Positions 18,147-26,516 of a stretch of 64,000 bases of DNA are shown here, one piece after another. Each line of letters begins with the position of its first letter. Position 1 is the first letter of the stretch. The position numbers and the translations under genes were made by a program. This stretch comes from Longitalea arenae (GTDB lineage: Bacteria > Bacteroidota > Bacteroidia > Chitinophagales > Chitinophagaceae), in NCBI RefSeq assembly GCF_016924755.1, contig NZ_JAFFJX010000008.1, positions 186,001-250,000 of the forward strand, given 5' to 3'. A model generated the notes under the pieces. The model was not told the DNA's origin. It ran no database searches and worked only from the letters and a program-made list of their open reading frames with translations.

Positions 18147-20771
18147 TCAGGTTACTTTGTTTTTTTCCTTGTCTAACAGCAGATAATAGTTCAACCGCTT
18201 ATTTACATCTTCGATATTGTCTGAAAGGATCACGATCAGTGAGCCGGAAATGGCATTGCTGATGGCGTGATCCAACGCTTCGCATTCATCGGGAATGATC
18301 ATCACCGGCATATGACCATTGCTTTTACCGATGCCTTGTTTAAGCAGGGCAGGAATTTCATTGGCCCGCCTGCCCCTGAGATCCTTATCTTCCCGAATGA
18401 TGATCTGATCGAAGATCGTTCCAGCCAGCTGGCCAAACTCAACAATATCCTCACTGCGCCTGTCGCCGATGCCGGCAATGATCCCTGTTTTTTGTGTTGC
18501 AGGATACGCCCCGATCATCTGCCCCAGCGATCTTAAAGCATGGGGATTATGTGCATAATCGAGCAGCACCGCAAAATCTTCGAATTGCACCAGGTTCATC
18601 CTTCCCGGCATGGTATCATACGACGGGATAAAACTTCTTAGCGACTGGCTGATCACGTTCACATTGATCTTGCTGCAATATGCGGCGAGGGAAGCGGCGA
18701 GCACATTGGCAATATTAAAGATGGCGCTTCCGTTAAACGTAACTGGTATACCTGTGATGTCCCCGATGCGGATGGTTTCCCGGCCGCGCCTGATACATAC
18801 ATAGCTGTTGTCTATAATGGCTGCCAGGCCACCGCGGGCACAATGTTCCTCAATTAGCGGATTATCGGGCTGCAGCGAAAACAGCGCGATCTTACAGCTC
18901 AGGCGGTCTTTCATGGCATATACTTTATCATCGTCGGCGTTCAGCACGGCATAACCGCTTTCTTTTACGGTTTCGGGCACTACCGATTTCACTTTGGCAA
19001 GCTGATCGAGGGTTTGAATGCCGCCAAGCCCTAAATGGTCCGACGCTATATTCGTGACCACCGCCACATCACATTTGTCAAATGCCAGCCCCGATCTGAG
19101 TATGCCGCCCCGTGCACACTCGAGTACCGCAAATTCCACACTGTTATCTTTCAATAACACCCGTGCAGAAAATGGTCCGGCAGCATCCCCTTCATTGATC
19201 TGTTCTTCGTCGATGTAGATACCATCGGTGGTCGTGAAACCGGTAACAAAACCTGCCTCCCTGGCGATATGTGCGATCAGCCTCGTAGTGGTGGTTTTGC
19301 CATTGGTGCCTGTTACCGCTACAATGGGGATCCTTGCGTCATTAGTAGGGAATAACATGTCAATGATGGGTGCAGCCACATTCCTCGGGTTGCCATAAGA
19401 GGGGCACAGGTGCATTCGCAATCCGGGTGCTGCATTTATTTCGATGATCGCTCCCCCATTTTTTTTGACGGGTGTGCTAAGGCTGGTAGCAACAATATCA
19501 ATTCCACAGATATCGAGCCCGATGATCCGCGCCACCCTTTCAAAAAGCCTGATATTGGATGGATGGACAAGATCGGTCACATCCGTGGAAGTTCCGCCCG
19601 TACTTAGGTTGGCAGTATCCTTCAGGTGAACGACCACCCCCTTGGCCAGGATCGTTTTTGGCGTATAGTTCATTTTTGCCAATAGCTTTATCGTCGCTTC
19701 GTCGATCTGTATCTTGGTCAACACTTTTTCATGGCCGTTACCCCTTCTGGGATCCTTATTTACAATATTCACAAGCTCCTCTATAGTATGAATACCATCG
19801 CCCATCACCGCTGCGGGCGTACGAAGTGCCGCAGCCACAAACTTATAATTGATCACAAGTGCGCGGTAATCACAGCCACGGATATACTTTTCGATTACCA
19901 CTTCATTGGAATATTCTTTTGCTTTCAGGAAAGCCGCAGTAACCTCCTGCCAGCTATTGATATCTGTGGTCGCTCCCTTTCCGTGGTTACTGTTCAGTGG
20001 TTTTACAACCAGCGGAAAACCCACTTCATCAATTGCATCCTGCAGGTCTTCCGACCTGTTTACAATTACGCCGGCGGGTACCGGTGCATATGCTTCCTGC
20101 AAGATCTTTTTAGTAACATCCTTGTCCCCTGCTATTTCCGTAGCGATCATTCCGGTGTGATTGGTGACAGCCGTTTCAACGCGTTTTTGTTTTGCGCCAT
20201 AGCCCAATTGAACATAGGATGAATCATCGAGCCGGATCATGGGTATATCCCGTTTCAGGGCTTCACAAACGAGCGACTCCGTCGTTGGTCCCAGCTTTTG
20301 ACCGAACCATAATTCACGGATCTGACGTATATCCTCGTTTACATCGTATGGTTGGCCCTGTACGAGCGCTTCGGCAATATTAACAGCTGCCTGTGCCGCG
20401 TACAGCCCCGACTTCGCTTCACCGTAAGCAAAAACCACATTGTAAACGCCCGGAACACCAGTGCCCCTGGTTCTTCCAAAACCGGTATTCATTCCGGCCA
20501 GGCTTTGTAGCTCCAATACAATATGTTCAATCACATGCCCCATCCAGGTACCATCTCTGACCCGGTCAAAAAAGCCGCCCGGTTTGCCTTCACTGCAATG
20601 ATGATTATACAACGATGGTATTAATTGCTTTATCCTTTCATAAAAGCCGGGGATTTTGTCGGTAGGCCAATGCTCCAGCTCCTGAAGGTCGAGCACCATT
20701 TGGATAAGCTTCGTTTTTCTTATGGACCAGAAATTCGGTCCCATTAACACTTTCAGATCCAGGATCTTCAT
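18147..20771 (-). CDS. cphA: Cyanophycin synthetase
   Basis: CphA1 polymerises Asp and Arg into cyanophycin, a nitrogen and carbon store, using ATP. The 874-residue length is normal for the family. The N-terminal domain begins MKILDLKVLMGPNFWS and includes GTWMGHVIEHIVLELQ. The ATP-grasp region (about 210-470) contains PLVVKPLNSNHGKGATT and IIEINAAPGLRMH. The Mur-ligase-like half (from about 484) has the P-loop GTNGKTTTTRL and later LLDYAHNPHALRSLG. No cyanophycinase gene lies in the window, so turnover must be encoded elsewhere. It is monocistronic here, with a 370-bp upstream gap. Confidence 0.95.
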   Translation of the reverse strand: MKILDLKVLMGPNFWSIRKTKLIQMVLDLQELEHWPTDKIPGFYERIKQLIPSLYNHHCSEGKPGGFFDRVRDGTWMGHVIEHIVLELQSLAGMNTGFGRTRGTGVPGVYNVVFAYGEAKSGLYAAQAAVNIAEALVQGQPYDVNEDIRQIRELWFGQKLGPTTESLVCEALKRDIPMIRLDDSSYVQLGYGAKQKRVETAVTNHTGMIATEIAGDKDVTKKILQEAYAPVPAGVIVNRSEDLQDAIDEVGFPLVVKPLNSNHGKGATTDINSWQEVTAAFLKAKEYSNEVVIEKYIRGCDYRALVINYKFVAAALRTPAAVMGDGIHTIEELVNIVNKDPRRGNGHEKVLTKIQIDEATIKLLAKMNYTPKTILAKGVVVHLKDTANLSTGGTSTDVTDLVHPSNIRLFERVARIIGLDICGIDIVATSLSTPVKKNGGAIIEINAAPGLRMHLCPSYGNPRNVAAPIIDMLFPTNDARIPIVAVTGTNGKTTTTRLIAHIAREAGFVTGFTTTDGIYIDEEQINEGDAAGPFSARVLLKDNSVEFAVLECARGGILRSGLAFDKCDVAVVTNIASDHLGLGGIQTLDQLAKVKSVVPETVKESGYAVLNADDDKVYAMKDRLSCKIALFSLQPDNPLIEEHCARGGLAAIIDNSYVCIRRGRETIRIGDITGIPVTFNGSAIFNIANVLAASLAAYCSKINVNVISQSLRSFIPSYDTMPGRMNLVQFEDFAVLLDYAHNPHALRSLGQMIGAYPATQKTGIIAGIGDRRSEDIVEFGQLAGTIFDQIIIREDKDLRGRRANEIPALLKQGIGKSNGHMPVMIIPDECEALDHAISNAISGSLIVILSDNIEDVNKRLNYYLLLDKEKNKVT

Positions 20772-21141
20772 ATCGCCTCATTTCGTTTAAAAATATATTA
20801 GGAAGATGACCAGCTTGCACATAATGATGAAGGTGAATACCGGCATCTCATAGGGACAAACACATACCATTCAGCATCCGGTTGTCGTGACTCAAAAAGT
20901 CATCCGCCGGCTGCTGCCAGAAAAAATGCGCGGTTAATAAATTCGATGAAAATAGTGTATTGGCCGGTCCTGCACGCCACAGGCAAGAGTAGTATAATAT
21001 ATGGAGTAAAAACTGTGCCACCGCAGCTAACGCTTAGCCAGGGTGCAGTACAGAGCAGCAGATAAGGCCGGTTCACGTCAGTGTTTGCACAGTTCCTGAT
21101 CCTCTGGTGGCATAGCATTTGAACACTTTTTATAAAAGAGT
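20772..21141. other. Gene-free divergent gap
   Basis: This 370-bp gap separates the divergent cphA and MBL-hydrolase genes and must contain both promoters. A 72-codon minus-strand frame at 20900-21118 has no convincing protein features. No repeat or RNA structure was recognised. Confidence 0.5.
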
Positions 21142-21984
21142 ATGGAACAAAGCAGCGACAACCGGCTCATCCCGATGACCTCCTTCGACAGCGGAAAACT
21201 GAGAGAAGTGGCCCCGGATGTGGCCTATTACACCAATCAGATCGTAAACATCGTTATGATCGGAATGCCGGGTAACAGCTGGGTGTTGATAGATGCCGGC
21301 ATGCCTAAATCGGGCAATGAGATCCTGAAAATGCTGGCCGAAAGATTTGGCGCCAATAATCCACCTGCAGCCATCATTCTTACCCATGGACATTTTGACC
21401 ATGTTGGCAGCATCGTTGCTTTGCTCGAAAAATGGAATGTGCCTGTATATGCCCACCCAATGGAGTTCCCATACTTAACCGGTGAACGGGCTTACCCTGA
21501 ACCTGATACCAGCGTGCAAGGCGGCATCCTGGCAAAGATCTCTTCCCTGTATCCCAATGAACCGGTCGATATCACACAAGCCTTAACCATTTTACCTGCA
21601 GATGGCACCCTTCCCACACTGCCGGACTGGAAATGGATCCATGTTCCTGGCCATACCCCGGGACAGATAGCACTGTTCAGGGAAAGAGACCGTATACTTA
21701 TTTCGGCCGACGCCATCATTACCGTGCGGCAGGATTCGTTATACAGGGTGTTGATGCAAAAAGAAGAAGTGTGCGGCCCGCCCGTTTATTTAACAACCGA
21801 TTGGGATGCCGCTTATGAATCGGTTAAACGATTGGCAGCCCTTGGTCCCAATACGATCATCGCCGGCCATGGTACTGCTATGCAGGGAGAGGATCTCCGG
21901 GAAGGCTTAGACCATCTGATAACACATTGGAATGAAGTGGCAGTGCCTGACCATGGAAAATGGGTAAACAGGGATGACCTGTAA
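21142..21984 (+). CDS. Metallo-beta-lactamase-fold hydrolase
   Basis: A 280-residue cytoplasmic MBL-fold protein. The zinc motif HGHFDH lies at residues 82-87, with later ligands in HVPGHTPGQIALF, ISADAI and IIAGHGTAM. This is the generic hydrolase layout also used by glyoxalase II-like and lactonase-like members. No signal peptide is present. It stands alone, with a regulator gene converging on it 57 bp downstream. The substrate cannot be inferred from sequence or context. Confidence 0.88.
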   Translation: MEQSSDNRLIPMTSFDSGKLREVAPDVAYYTNQIVNIVMIGMPGNSWVLIDAGMPKSGNEILKMLAERFGANNPPAAIILTHGHFDHVGSIVALLEKWNVPVYAHPMEFPYLTGERAYPEPDTSVQGGILAKISSLYPNEPVDITQALTILPADGTLPTLPDWKWIHVPGHTPGQIALFRERDRILISADAIITVRQDSLYRVLMQKEEVCGPPVYLTTDWDAAYESVKRLAALGPNTIIAGHGTAMQGEDLREGLDHLITHWNEVAVPDHGKWVNRDDL

Positions 21985-22041
21985 TTTCATGCTTACCTGG
22001 CCTTCGGGTTGTAACAGAACATCCGGGCTGTGTACGGACAA

Positions 22042-22335
22042 TTACTTATGCCTCTCCCGCACGAAAAAGCCCTGCCCCTTTATCCATAACACATCGCCGT
22101 TCCTGTTAAGATATTTATACGCCCTGAATACTGTACTTCTCGATATTCCTAAAACACGGTTGAATGTATACAGCGACGGCAATGGTTTCCCGGGGTCATA
22201 CTGTCCCTGGCTGATCCCCTCTTTCAATTGTTTTGCCAGTTGCAAGTAAACCGGCATCCCGCCTTTCACATTTACACAAAAATGCGCTAAATCATTGTCC
22301 GTACCAGTCTCTGTCTGTAAGCGTTTCGGGTGCAC
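22042..22335 (-). CDS. Short GntR-family (YtrA-like) DNA-binding regulator
   Basis: About 97 residues covering a single winged HTH: GGMPVYLQLAKQLKEGI, PGKPLPSLYTFNRVLGISRSTVFRAYKYL and a wing ending KGQGFFV. It has almost no effector domain beyond the HTH, as in YtrA-type repressors. The called start is GTG 22335; an internal ATG in GGMPVY would remove residues before the HTH, so the start is uncertain. It is divergent from the arsR-like operon, with 122 bp between them, and convergent with the MBL gene. Its target is unknown. Confidence 0.75.
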   Translation of the reverse strand: MHPKRLQTETGTDNDLAHFCVNVKGGMPVYLQLAKQLKEGISQGQYDPGKPLPSLYTFNRVLGISRSTVFRAYKYLNRNGDVLWIKGQGFFVRERHK

Positions 22336-22407
22336 TGTAATATTTTTAATAGTAGACCCCGCAGCAACCGGAATGTGGGGTGGTTCACAAAAAAATCGGG
22401 AAATGAC

Positions 22408-22457
22408 TTGCGTAGCTAAATAGCTACATGTATATTTGTAGTCAAATAGCTACGCAA
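22408..22457 (+). promoter_or_regulatory. Promoter and probable ArsR operator
   Basis: A -7 box TATATTTG (22431-22438) lies 20 bp after TTG of a -33 element (22408-22410), matching the Bacteroidota pattern. An inverted repeat spans it, TTGCGTAGCTA (22408-22418) and TAGCTACGCAA (22447-22457). The left arm adds an inner dyad, GTAGCTA-AA-TAGCTAC (22412-22427). The right arm ends at the base before the ATG. A repressor bound here would block the promoter, so autorepression by the adjacent ArsR protein is the simplest reading. Confidence 0.75.
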
Positions 22458-22775
22458 ATGAACCTAAGACGTGATGTTTTTCAAGCCATTGCAGACCCCA
22501 CGAGGAGGGCTATTTTATTGTTGGTGGCTACGCAATCAATGACCGCCGGCGCCATTGCCGCCAATTTCGACACTGCGCGGCCCACCGTTTCCAAACACCT
22601 GGCCATCCTAACCGAATGCGAATTGCTGGAACAGGAACAAAACGGCCGTGAAATATATTACCATCTAAATCCTCAAAAAATGAAAGAGATCGCAGACTTT
22701 ATTGAACCTTTCCGCAAGTTGTGGGACGACCGTTTTAATAAACTGGAAAACATAATGAAGAAATATAAAAAATAA
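22458..22775 (+). CDS. ArsR-family transcriptional repressor
   Basis: A 105-residue winged-helix protein from ATG 22458, the start set by the promoter: the TATATTTG box overlaps the alternative upstream start. The family core is present in [39 protein letters not shown] and the wing [11 protein letters not shown]. No metal-binding CxC motif of the arsenic/cadmium type is seen. It resembles the SdpR/YgaV-like group paired with SRPBCC proteins. It is the first gene of a tight operon (6, 6, 18 and 47 bp gaps) and probably represses it through the upstream palindrome. Confidence 0.88.
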   Translation: MNLRRDVFQAIADPTRRAILLLVATQSMTAGAIAANFDTARPTVSKHLAILTECELLEQEQNGREIYYHLNPQKMKEIADFIEPFRKLWDDRFNKLENIMKKYKK

Positions 22776-22781
22776 CGGACT

Positions 22782-23258
22782 ATGGAAATGAAGACAAAAG
22801 TGATTGCTGAAGCTGGCAAACAAAATATAATGATCACCCGCGATTTTGATCTGCCGGTAGAATTACTATTCCGGGCGCATGTAGATGCCGAGCTCTTTGA
22901 GCAATGGATGTCGCACGAATACGGTACCACGAAAGTGCGGAAAATGGAATGTAAAAATCATGGCGGCTGGCAGTTTGAAACGATCGACAAACAGGGTAAT
23001 GTGGTTTTCACCGCCAATGGCGTTATCCATGACTTTGTTCCCGACCAGCGCATCACCCGTACCTTCGAAATGATGAACTCACCAGTTCAGCTGGAGTTCC
23101 TGGAATTTGAAAAACTCAGCGATGATACCAGCAGGCTCAACATGCAGATCGTATTCAGGTCAGTTGAATGCCGCGACCAATTACTGAAAAATCCCTTTGC
23201 ACAGGGCATGAATATGGGACATAACCGTTTACAGGAAATTGTTGGCAAACTAAAATAA
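22782..23258 (+). CDS. SRPBCC/AHSA1-domain protein
   Basis: A 158-residue START-like fold protein of the Aha1 C-terminal (AHSA1) type. Recognisable stretches are ITRDFDLPVELLFRAHVDAE, LFEQWMSHEYG and the C-terminal helix FAQGMNMGHNRLQEIVGKL. These proteins bind hydrophobic ligands; the ligand here is unknown. ArsR-SRPBCC pairs in one operon are common in bacteria, so co-regulation with the upstream repressor is likely. An ATG two codons later is an alternative start. Confidence 0.85.
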   Translation: MEMKTKVIAEAGKQNIMITRDFDLPVELLFRAHVDAELFEQWMSHEYGTTKVRKMECKNHGGWQFETIDKQGNVVFTANGVIHDFVPDQRITRTFEMMNSPVQLEFLEFEKLSDDTSRLNMQIVFRSVECRDQLLKNPFAQGMNMGHNRLQEIVGKLK

Positions 23259-23264
23259 CATACC

Positions 23265-23858
23265 ATGACAAGAAGTGAAACGAATCCCAAGGTAGATTTC
23301 TTTTTCGAAAAAGCCGAACAGTGGCATGATGAATTCGAAAAACTGAGATCGCTCATTCTTGACTGTGGACTTACGGAAGAGTTGAAATGGGGTAACCCCT
23401 GCTACATGTTTGAGAACAATAACATAGTGCTGATCCATGGTTTTAAAGAATACTGCGCCATGCTCTTCTTCAAGGGTGCCCTGTTAAATGATCCCAATGG
23501 CATTCTGATCCAACAAACAGAGAATGTACAGGCGGCACGCCAGGTCCGTTTCACCAATAAAAAAGAAATAACGAAACTCGAGCGGGTGTTGAAGACCTAT
23601 ATTTACGAGGCGATTGAAGTGGAAAGGGCTGGCCTGAAAGTGAAATTGAAAAAAACAGAAGACTTCCCTGTTCCTGAAGAATTCCAGGTAAAGCTGGATA
23701 AAAAGCCCGCATTGAAAAAAGCGTTTGAAGCTTTGACACCCGGACGGCAAAGAGCTTACCTCTACTATTTTAACCAGGCCAAACAATCGAAAACCCGGGC
23801 GGCCAGGGTAGAAAAATATCTCCCGCAGATCCTTGATGGAAAAGGATTGGATGATTAA
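23265..23858 (+). CDS. YdeI/DUF1801-type protein
   Basis: A 197-residue protein with an N-terminal DUF1801-like region (EELKWGNPCYMFENNNIVLIHGFKEYCAMLFF) and a C-terminal YdeI-type helical segment (FEALTPGRQRAYLYYFNQAK, followed by KSKTRAARVEKYLP-like sequence). YdeI proteins have been linked to cationic peptide tolerance in other bacteria, but the biochemical role is not established. It is the third gene of the ArsR operon, 6 bp after the SRPBCC gene. Confidence 0.85.
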   Translation: MTRSETNPKVDFFFEKAEQWHDEFEKLRSLILDCGLTEELKWGNPCYMFENNNIVLIHGFKEYCAMLFFKGALLNDPNGILIQQTENVQAARQVRFTNKKEITKLERVLKTYIYEAIEVERAGLKVKLKKTEDFPVPEEFQVKLDKKPALKKAFEALTPGRQRAYLYYFNQAKQSKTRAARVEKYLPQILDGKGLDD

Positions 23859-23876
23859 CCCCCAAAACAATTCGAC

Positions 23877-24299
23877 ATGGAAAAAACAAAAACCGGTTCC
23901 CTAAGGACCCACAAGATCATTTATTGGATCGCCACCATTTGGCTGGCATCAGGCATGTTTGCCAGTGGTGCACAACAACTCCTGAAAATGAAAATGGAAG
24001 GCGCCGTGTCACCGCCCGGCGTAGAAGGTATTACGCAGTTAGGCTTCCCTGTTTATTTCCTAACCATTATAGGTGTCTGGAAGATCCTGGGTGTTATAGC
24101 CCTGCTTGTACCCAAATTTACTTTATTAAAAGAATGGGCTTATGCAGGTTTTTTCTTTCTTACTTCCGGCGCCATTTATACGCATCTCGCCCTGGGGCAT
24201 GCTGCCAGTGTTATCTTTCCTTCTGTGTTGCTGCTGGTGCTCACCGTGGTATCCTGGTATTTCAGACCTGCCAACAGAAAGATCATGGCAGTGGCTTAA
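23877..24299 (+). CDS. DoxX-like membrane protein
   Basis: A 140-residue protein with four predicted TM helices: IIYWIATIWLASGMFASGAQ, FLTIIGVWKILGVIALLV, WAYAGFFFLTSGAIYTHLA and VIFPSVLLLVLTVVSWYF. The layout and LGFPVYFLTIIGVWKILG match the DoxX-like family. Members are inner-membrane proteins of unclear biochemistry, some tied to thiol or redox stress. It is the fourth gene of the ArsR operon. Confidence 0.85.
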   Translation: MEKTKTGSLRTHKIIYWIATIWLASGMFASGAQQLLKMKMEGAVSPPGVEGITQLGFPVYFLTIIGVWKILGVIALLVPKFTLLKEWAYAGFFFLTSGAIYTHLALGHAASVIFPSVLLLVLTVVSWYFRPANRKIMAVA

Positions 24300-24346
24300 T
24301 GAATGCGTCATTTTCTTACATTTATATACTAGCACAGCATCCTATC

Positions 24347-24913
24347 ATGAAAAATACTAAAAGCAAATTATCGGCAGAACAACAGTCTGCATTACTGCGC
24401 ACGCTGAAGACCCGTTTCGAGAAAAACATGCATCGCCATAAAGGCCTTAGCTGGGACAAAGTTGCAGCAAAGCTGGAAGCTGATCCCGGCAAATTGTGGT
24501 CACTGAATGCCATGGAGGAAACCGAAGGCGAGCCGGATATAGTGGGCTATGATAAAAAGACAGATGAATTCATTTTCTTCGATTGTTCGGCAGAAAGCCC
24601 GAAAGGCCGTAGAAGCCTTTGTTACGATGGAGAGGCGCTGGCTTCCCGGAAAGAACATAAACCGGCAGACAGCGCTATGAATATGGCTTTAGACATGGGA
24701 ATTACATTATTAACAGAAGAAGAATACCGCGAATTACAAACCCTGGGTAAATTCGACCTGAAAACCTCCAGCTGGGTACTTACGCCACCTGCCATCAGAA
24801 AACTGGGTGGCGCCCTGTTCTGTGACCGGCGCTATGATACTGTTTTTCTGTATCACAATGGTGCGGAATCATATTATGCAGCGAGGGGTTTCAGGGGGTC
24901 TTTAAGAGTATAA
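24347..24913 (+). CDS. DUF4256-family protein
   Basis: A 188-residue soluble protein matching the DUF4256 layout. Segments include LSWDKVAAKLEADPGKLWSL, NAMEETEGEPDIVG, FFDCSAESPKGRRSLCYD and the C-terminal LFCDRRYDTVFLYHNGAESYY. ATG 24347 is chosen; the frame stays open far upstream but there it overlaps doxX out of frame, which is not coding. Function is unknown. It closes the ArsR operon and is followed by a long-loop stem. Confidence 0.82.
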   Translation: MKNTKSKLSAEQQSALLRTLKTRFEKNMHRHKGLSWDKVAAKLEADPGKLWSLNAMEETEGEPDIVGYDKKTDEFIFFDCSAESPKGRRSLCYDGEALASRKEHKPADSAMNMALDMGITLLTEEEYRELQTLGKFDLKTSSWVLTPPAIRKLGGALFCDRRYDTVFLYHNGAESYYAARGFRGSLRV

Positions 24914-24934
24914 AGCTGTATATATTTTTATCCC

Positions 24935-24980
24935 ACAGGCCAGGCATGCTGAATGGATGAATTCGGTCTTCCTGGCCTGT
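24935..24980 (+). terminator. Long-loop stem after ArsR operon
   Basis: ACAGGCCAGG (24935-24944) and CCTGGCCTGT (24971-24980) form a perfect 10-bp stem around a 26-nt loop, 21 bp after the DUF4256 stop. There is no strong T tract, so it may be a processing or weak termination signal. Confidence 0.5.
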
Positions 24981-25259
24981 TACACATTTCAACCCAGCCA
25001 GGGAGTGAACGGGTGATCACCTGGAAAGCATACCGTTTTAATTCGATCCACTTCTCCGGAACACGATTCCTTCCACATGTTCCCCCACTGCTATCCTGGC
25101 AAGATCGGCCGTTCGATAATAGCCCGGCTTTTCTTTCATATCATCAGAGATCAGCTGACCGTTGATCCGCAGATCCTCAGATAGAATATTCTTTACTTTC
25201 CTGCTTTCATTATAACCCGCAATAATAGAGATTTCCGCATTCTTTCCTGTGTATTACCG
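24981..25259 (-). other. Possible decayed coding remnant
   Basis: The gap between the ArsR operon and the receiver gene has no intact gene. On the minus strand one frame runs about 65 codons with protein-like content (GYNESRKVKNILSEDLRING, YYRTADLARIAVGEHVEG) but has no start. It stops early, and similar-quality sequence continues in another frame (WIELKRYAFQVI). This could be a frameshifted relic or chance. I do not recognise the family. Confidence 0.2.
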
Positions 25260-25325
25260 GCCAGGCCCATATTAGGTAAGTGAGTGGTGAAAATGGTGCA
25301 GACTTGGGGCTTCCGGCTTCCTGCT

Positions 25326-25754
25326 TTAAATTACATTGCTCTTGGCGGGCATCTTGCTTTTTGTCCAATAGGTGATAATGGCTTTGAATGTTTCTTTCAG
25401 ATCATGTATGCTATTGTCTTTGATAAAGAAGCCGTGTACCGACAAATTATAGGCATGCAATATTTGTTCTTCTGAAGCAGTGGTTGACCAGAATATAAAG
25501 GGAACACTCCGCAGCTTTTTCGAATGTGTATGTAGCATGGTTTCCCGCAGTTCAAAGCCGTTTATCCGGGGCAGGTTCAGTTCACAGATGATGATAAAAG
25601 GGGCCGATTGCATTTTTTGGATGCGGGCAATAGCTTCCTCCGCGGTACTTACAAATACCAGCTCATTGTTCAGTTTCAATTCCTTCCAAACTTCATCAAT
25701 CATTATCCAGTCATCCTCATCGTGGTCGATAATCAATACGGCTTCATTCTGCAT
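25326..25754 (-). CDS. Single-domain receiver protein with Glu at the phospho-site
   Basis: A 142-residue CheY-like receiver without an output domain. The acidic pocket (IIDHDEDDW, residues 8-16), the switch Ser/Thr (WSTTA, about 90-91) and the Lys (FFIKDNS, K112) are all kept. The phospho-acceptor position reads IIICELNLPRING, with Glu58 in place of Asp; the codon is GAA. The protein therefore probably cannot be phosphorylated normally and may mimic the active state. It is divergent from another receiver gene and close to a PAS histidine kinase, suggesting one signalling cluster. Confidence 0.88.
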   Translation of the reverse strand: MQNEAVLIIDHDEDDWIMIDEVWKELKLNNELVFVSTAEEAIARIQKMQSAPFIIICELNLPRINGFELRETMLHTHSKKLRSVPFIFWSTTASEEQILHAYNLSVHGFFIKDNSIHDLKETFKAIITYWTKSKMPAKSNVI

Positions 25755-25951
25755 TGTTAATCCGTTATTTTCACCTGTAATAAATTCTTATGCCATAAAA
25801 ACCGCCTTCTGGCACATAAAATGGTTGAGGGGCCGGTCTAAGCTATTTCTAATTTGTTTTTAATGAGTATTTAACCAAAGCCTGGTTACAGGCAGGTCCG
25901 CTTCTTTTACAGATTTTAGTTAACTTGCAACATAAACTATAACAATCTAAT

Positions 25952-26401
25952 TTGATCAGAAACTTTTTTTTGGCCGACGATGATCCTGATGATACCGACC
26001 TCTTTGAAGAGGCGCTGAAAAAGATTGATAAACATATAGTTTTAGACACTGCCACCAATGGCAAAGAGCTTATAGAAAAACTCCATACCGGTAAGATAAA
26101 CCCTGAAATCATTTTTTTAGATGTGAACATGCCAGAGCTGGACGGATGGGAAAGTTTACGAACCTTAAAACAGCATGCGGGTTTGCGATCGATCCCCGTG
26201 GTAATGTATTCAACATCTGCAGCAGTTCTTGACGGCAAAAAGGCCATCAAAGCGGGGGCCGTCTGCTATTTCGAAAAGCCTCCCAGTTTCATTAAATTAA
26301 AAGACTTCCTGGAAAAGATCACCCACACATCTAAAGACAGGCTGGTTGATACCCTGAAATCAATAGAAGCATCAAAAAGCCATAATATAGTGGTTGCATA
26401 A
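25952..26401 (+). CDS. Single-domain response regulator
   Basis: A 149-residue CheY-like receiver with a normal phospho-Asp (IIFLDVNMPELDGWE, D57), an acidic pocket (LADDDPDDTD) and the conserved Lys in YFEKPPS. No DNA-binding domain follows, only a short helical tail. The only available start is TTG 25952: an in-frame stop lies 10-12 bases upstream and no ATG precedes the core strand. It lies 115 bp before the PAS histidine kinase on the same strand and is its likely partner, as in phytochrome-like kinase/receiver pairs. Confidence 0.88.
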   Translation: MIRNFFLADDDPDDTDLFEEALKKIDKHIVLDTATNGKELIEKLHTGKINPEIIFLDVNMPELDGWESLRTLKQHAGLRSIPVVMYSTSAAVLDGKKAIKAGAVCYFEKPPSFIKLKDFLEKITHTSKDRLVDTLKSIEASKSHNIVVA

Positions 26402-26516
26402 TATTGCCTGGCATGAATTTTTTAGTAATGATGGTTACACTTATTTTTAATAATCAGTATTAATCACAACATCATCATCTTTTCCGCTATCTATAAGTAG
26501 GACCAAACGAGTAATC

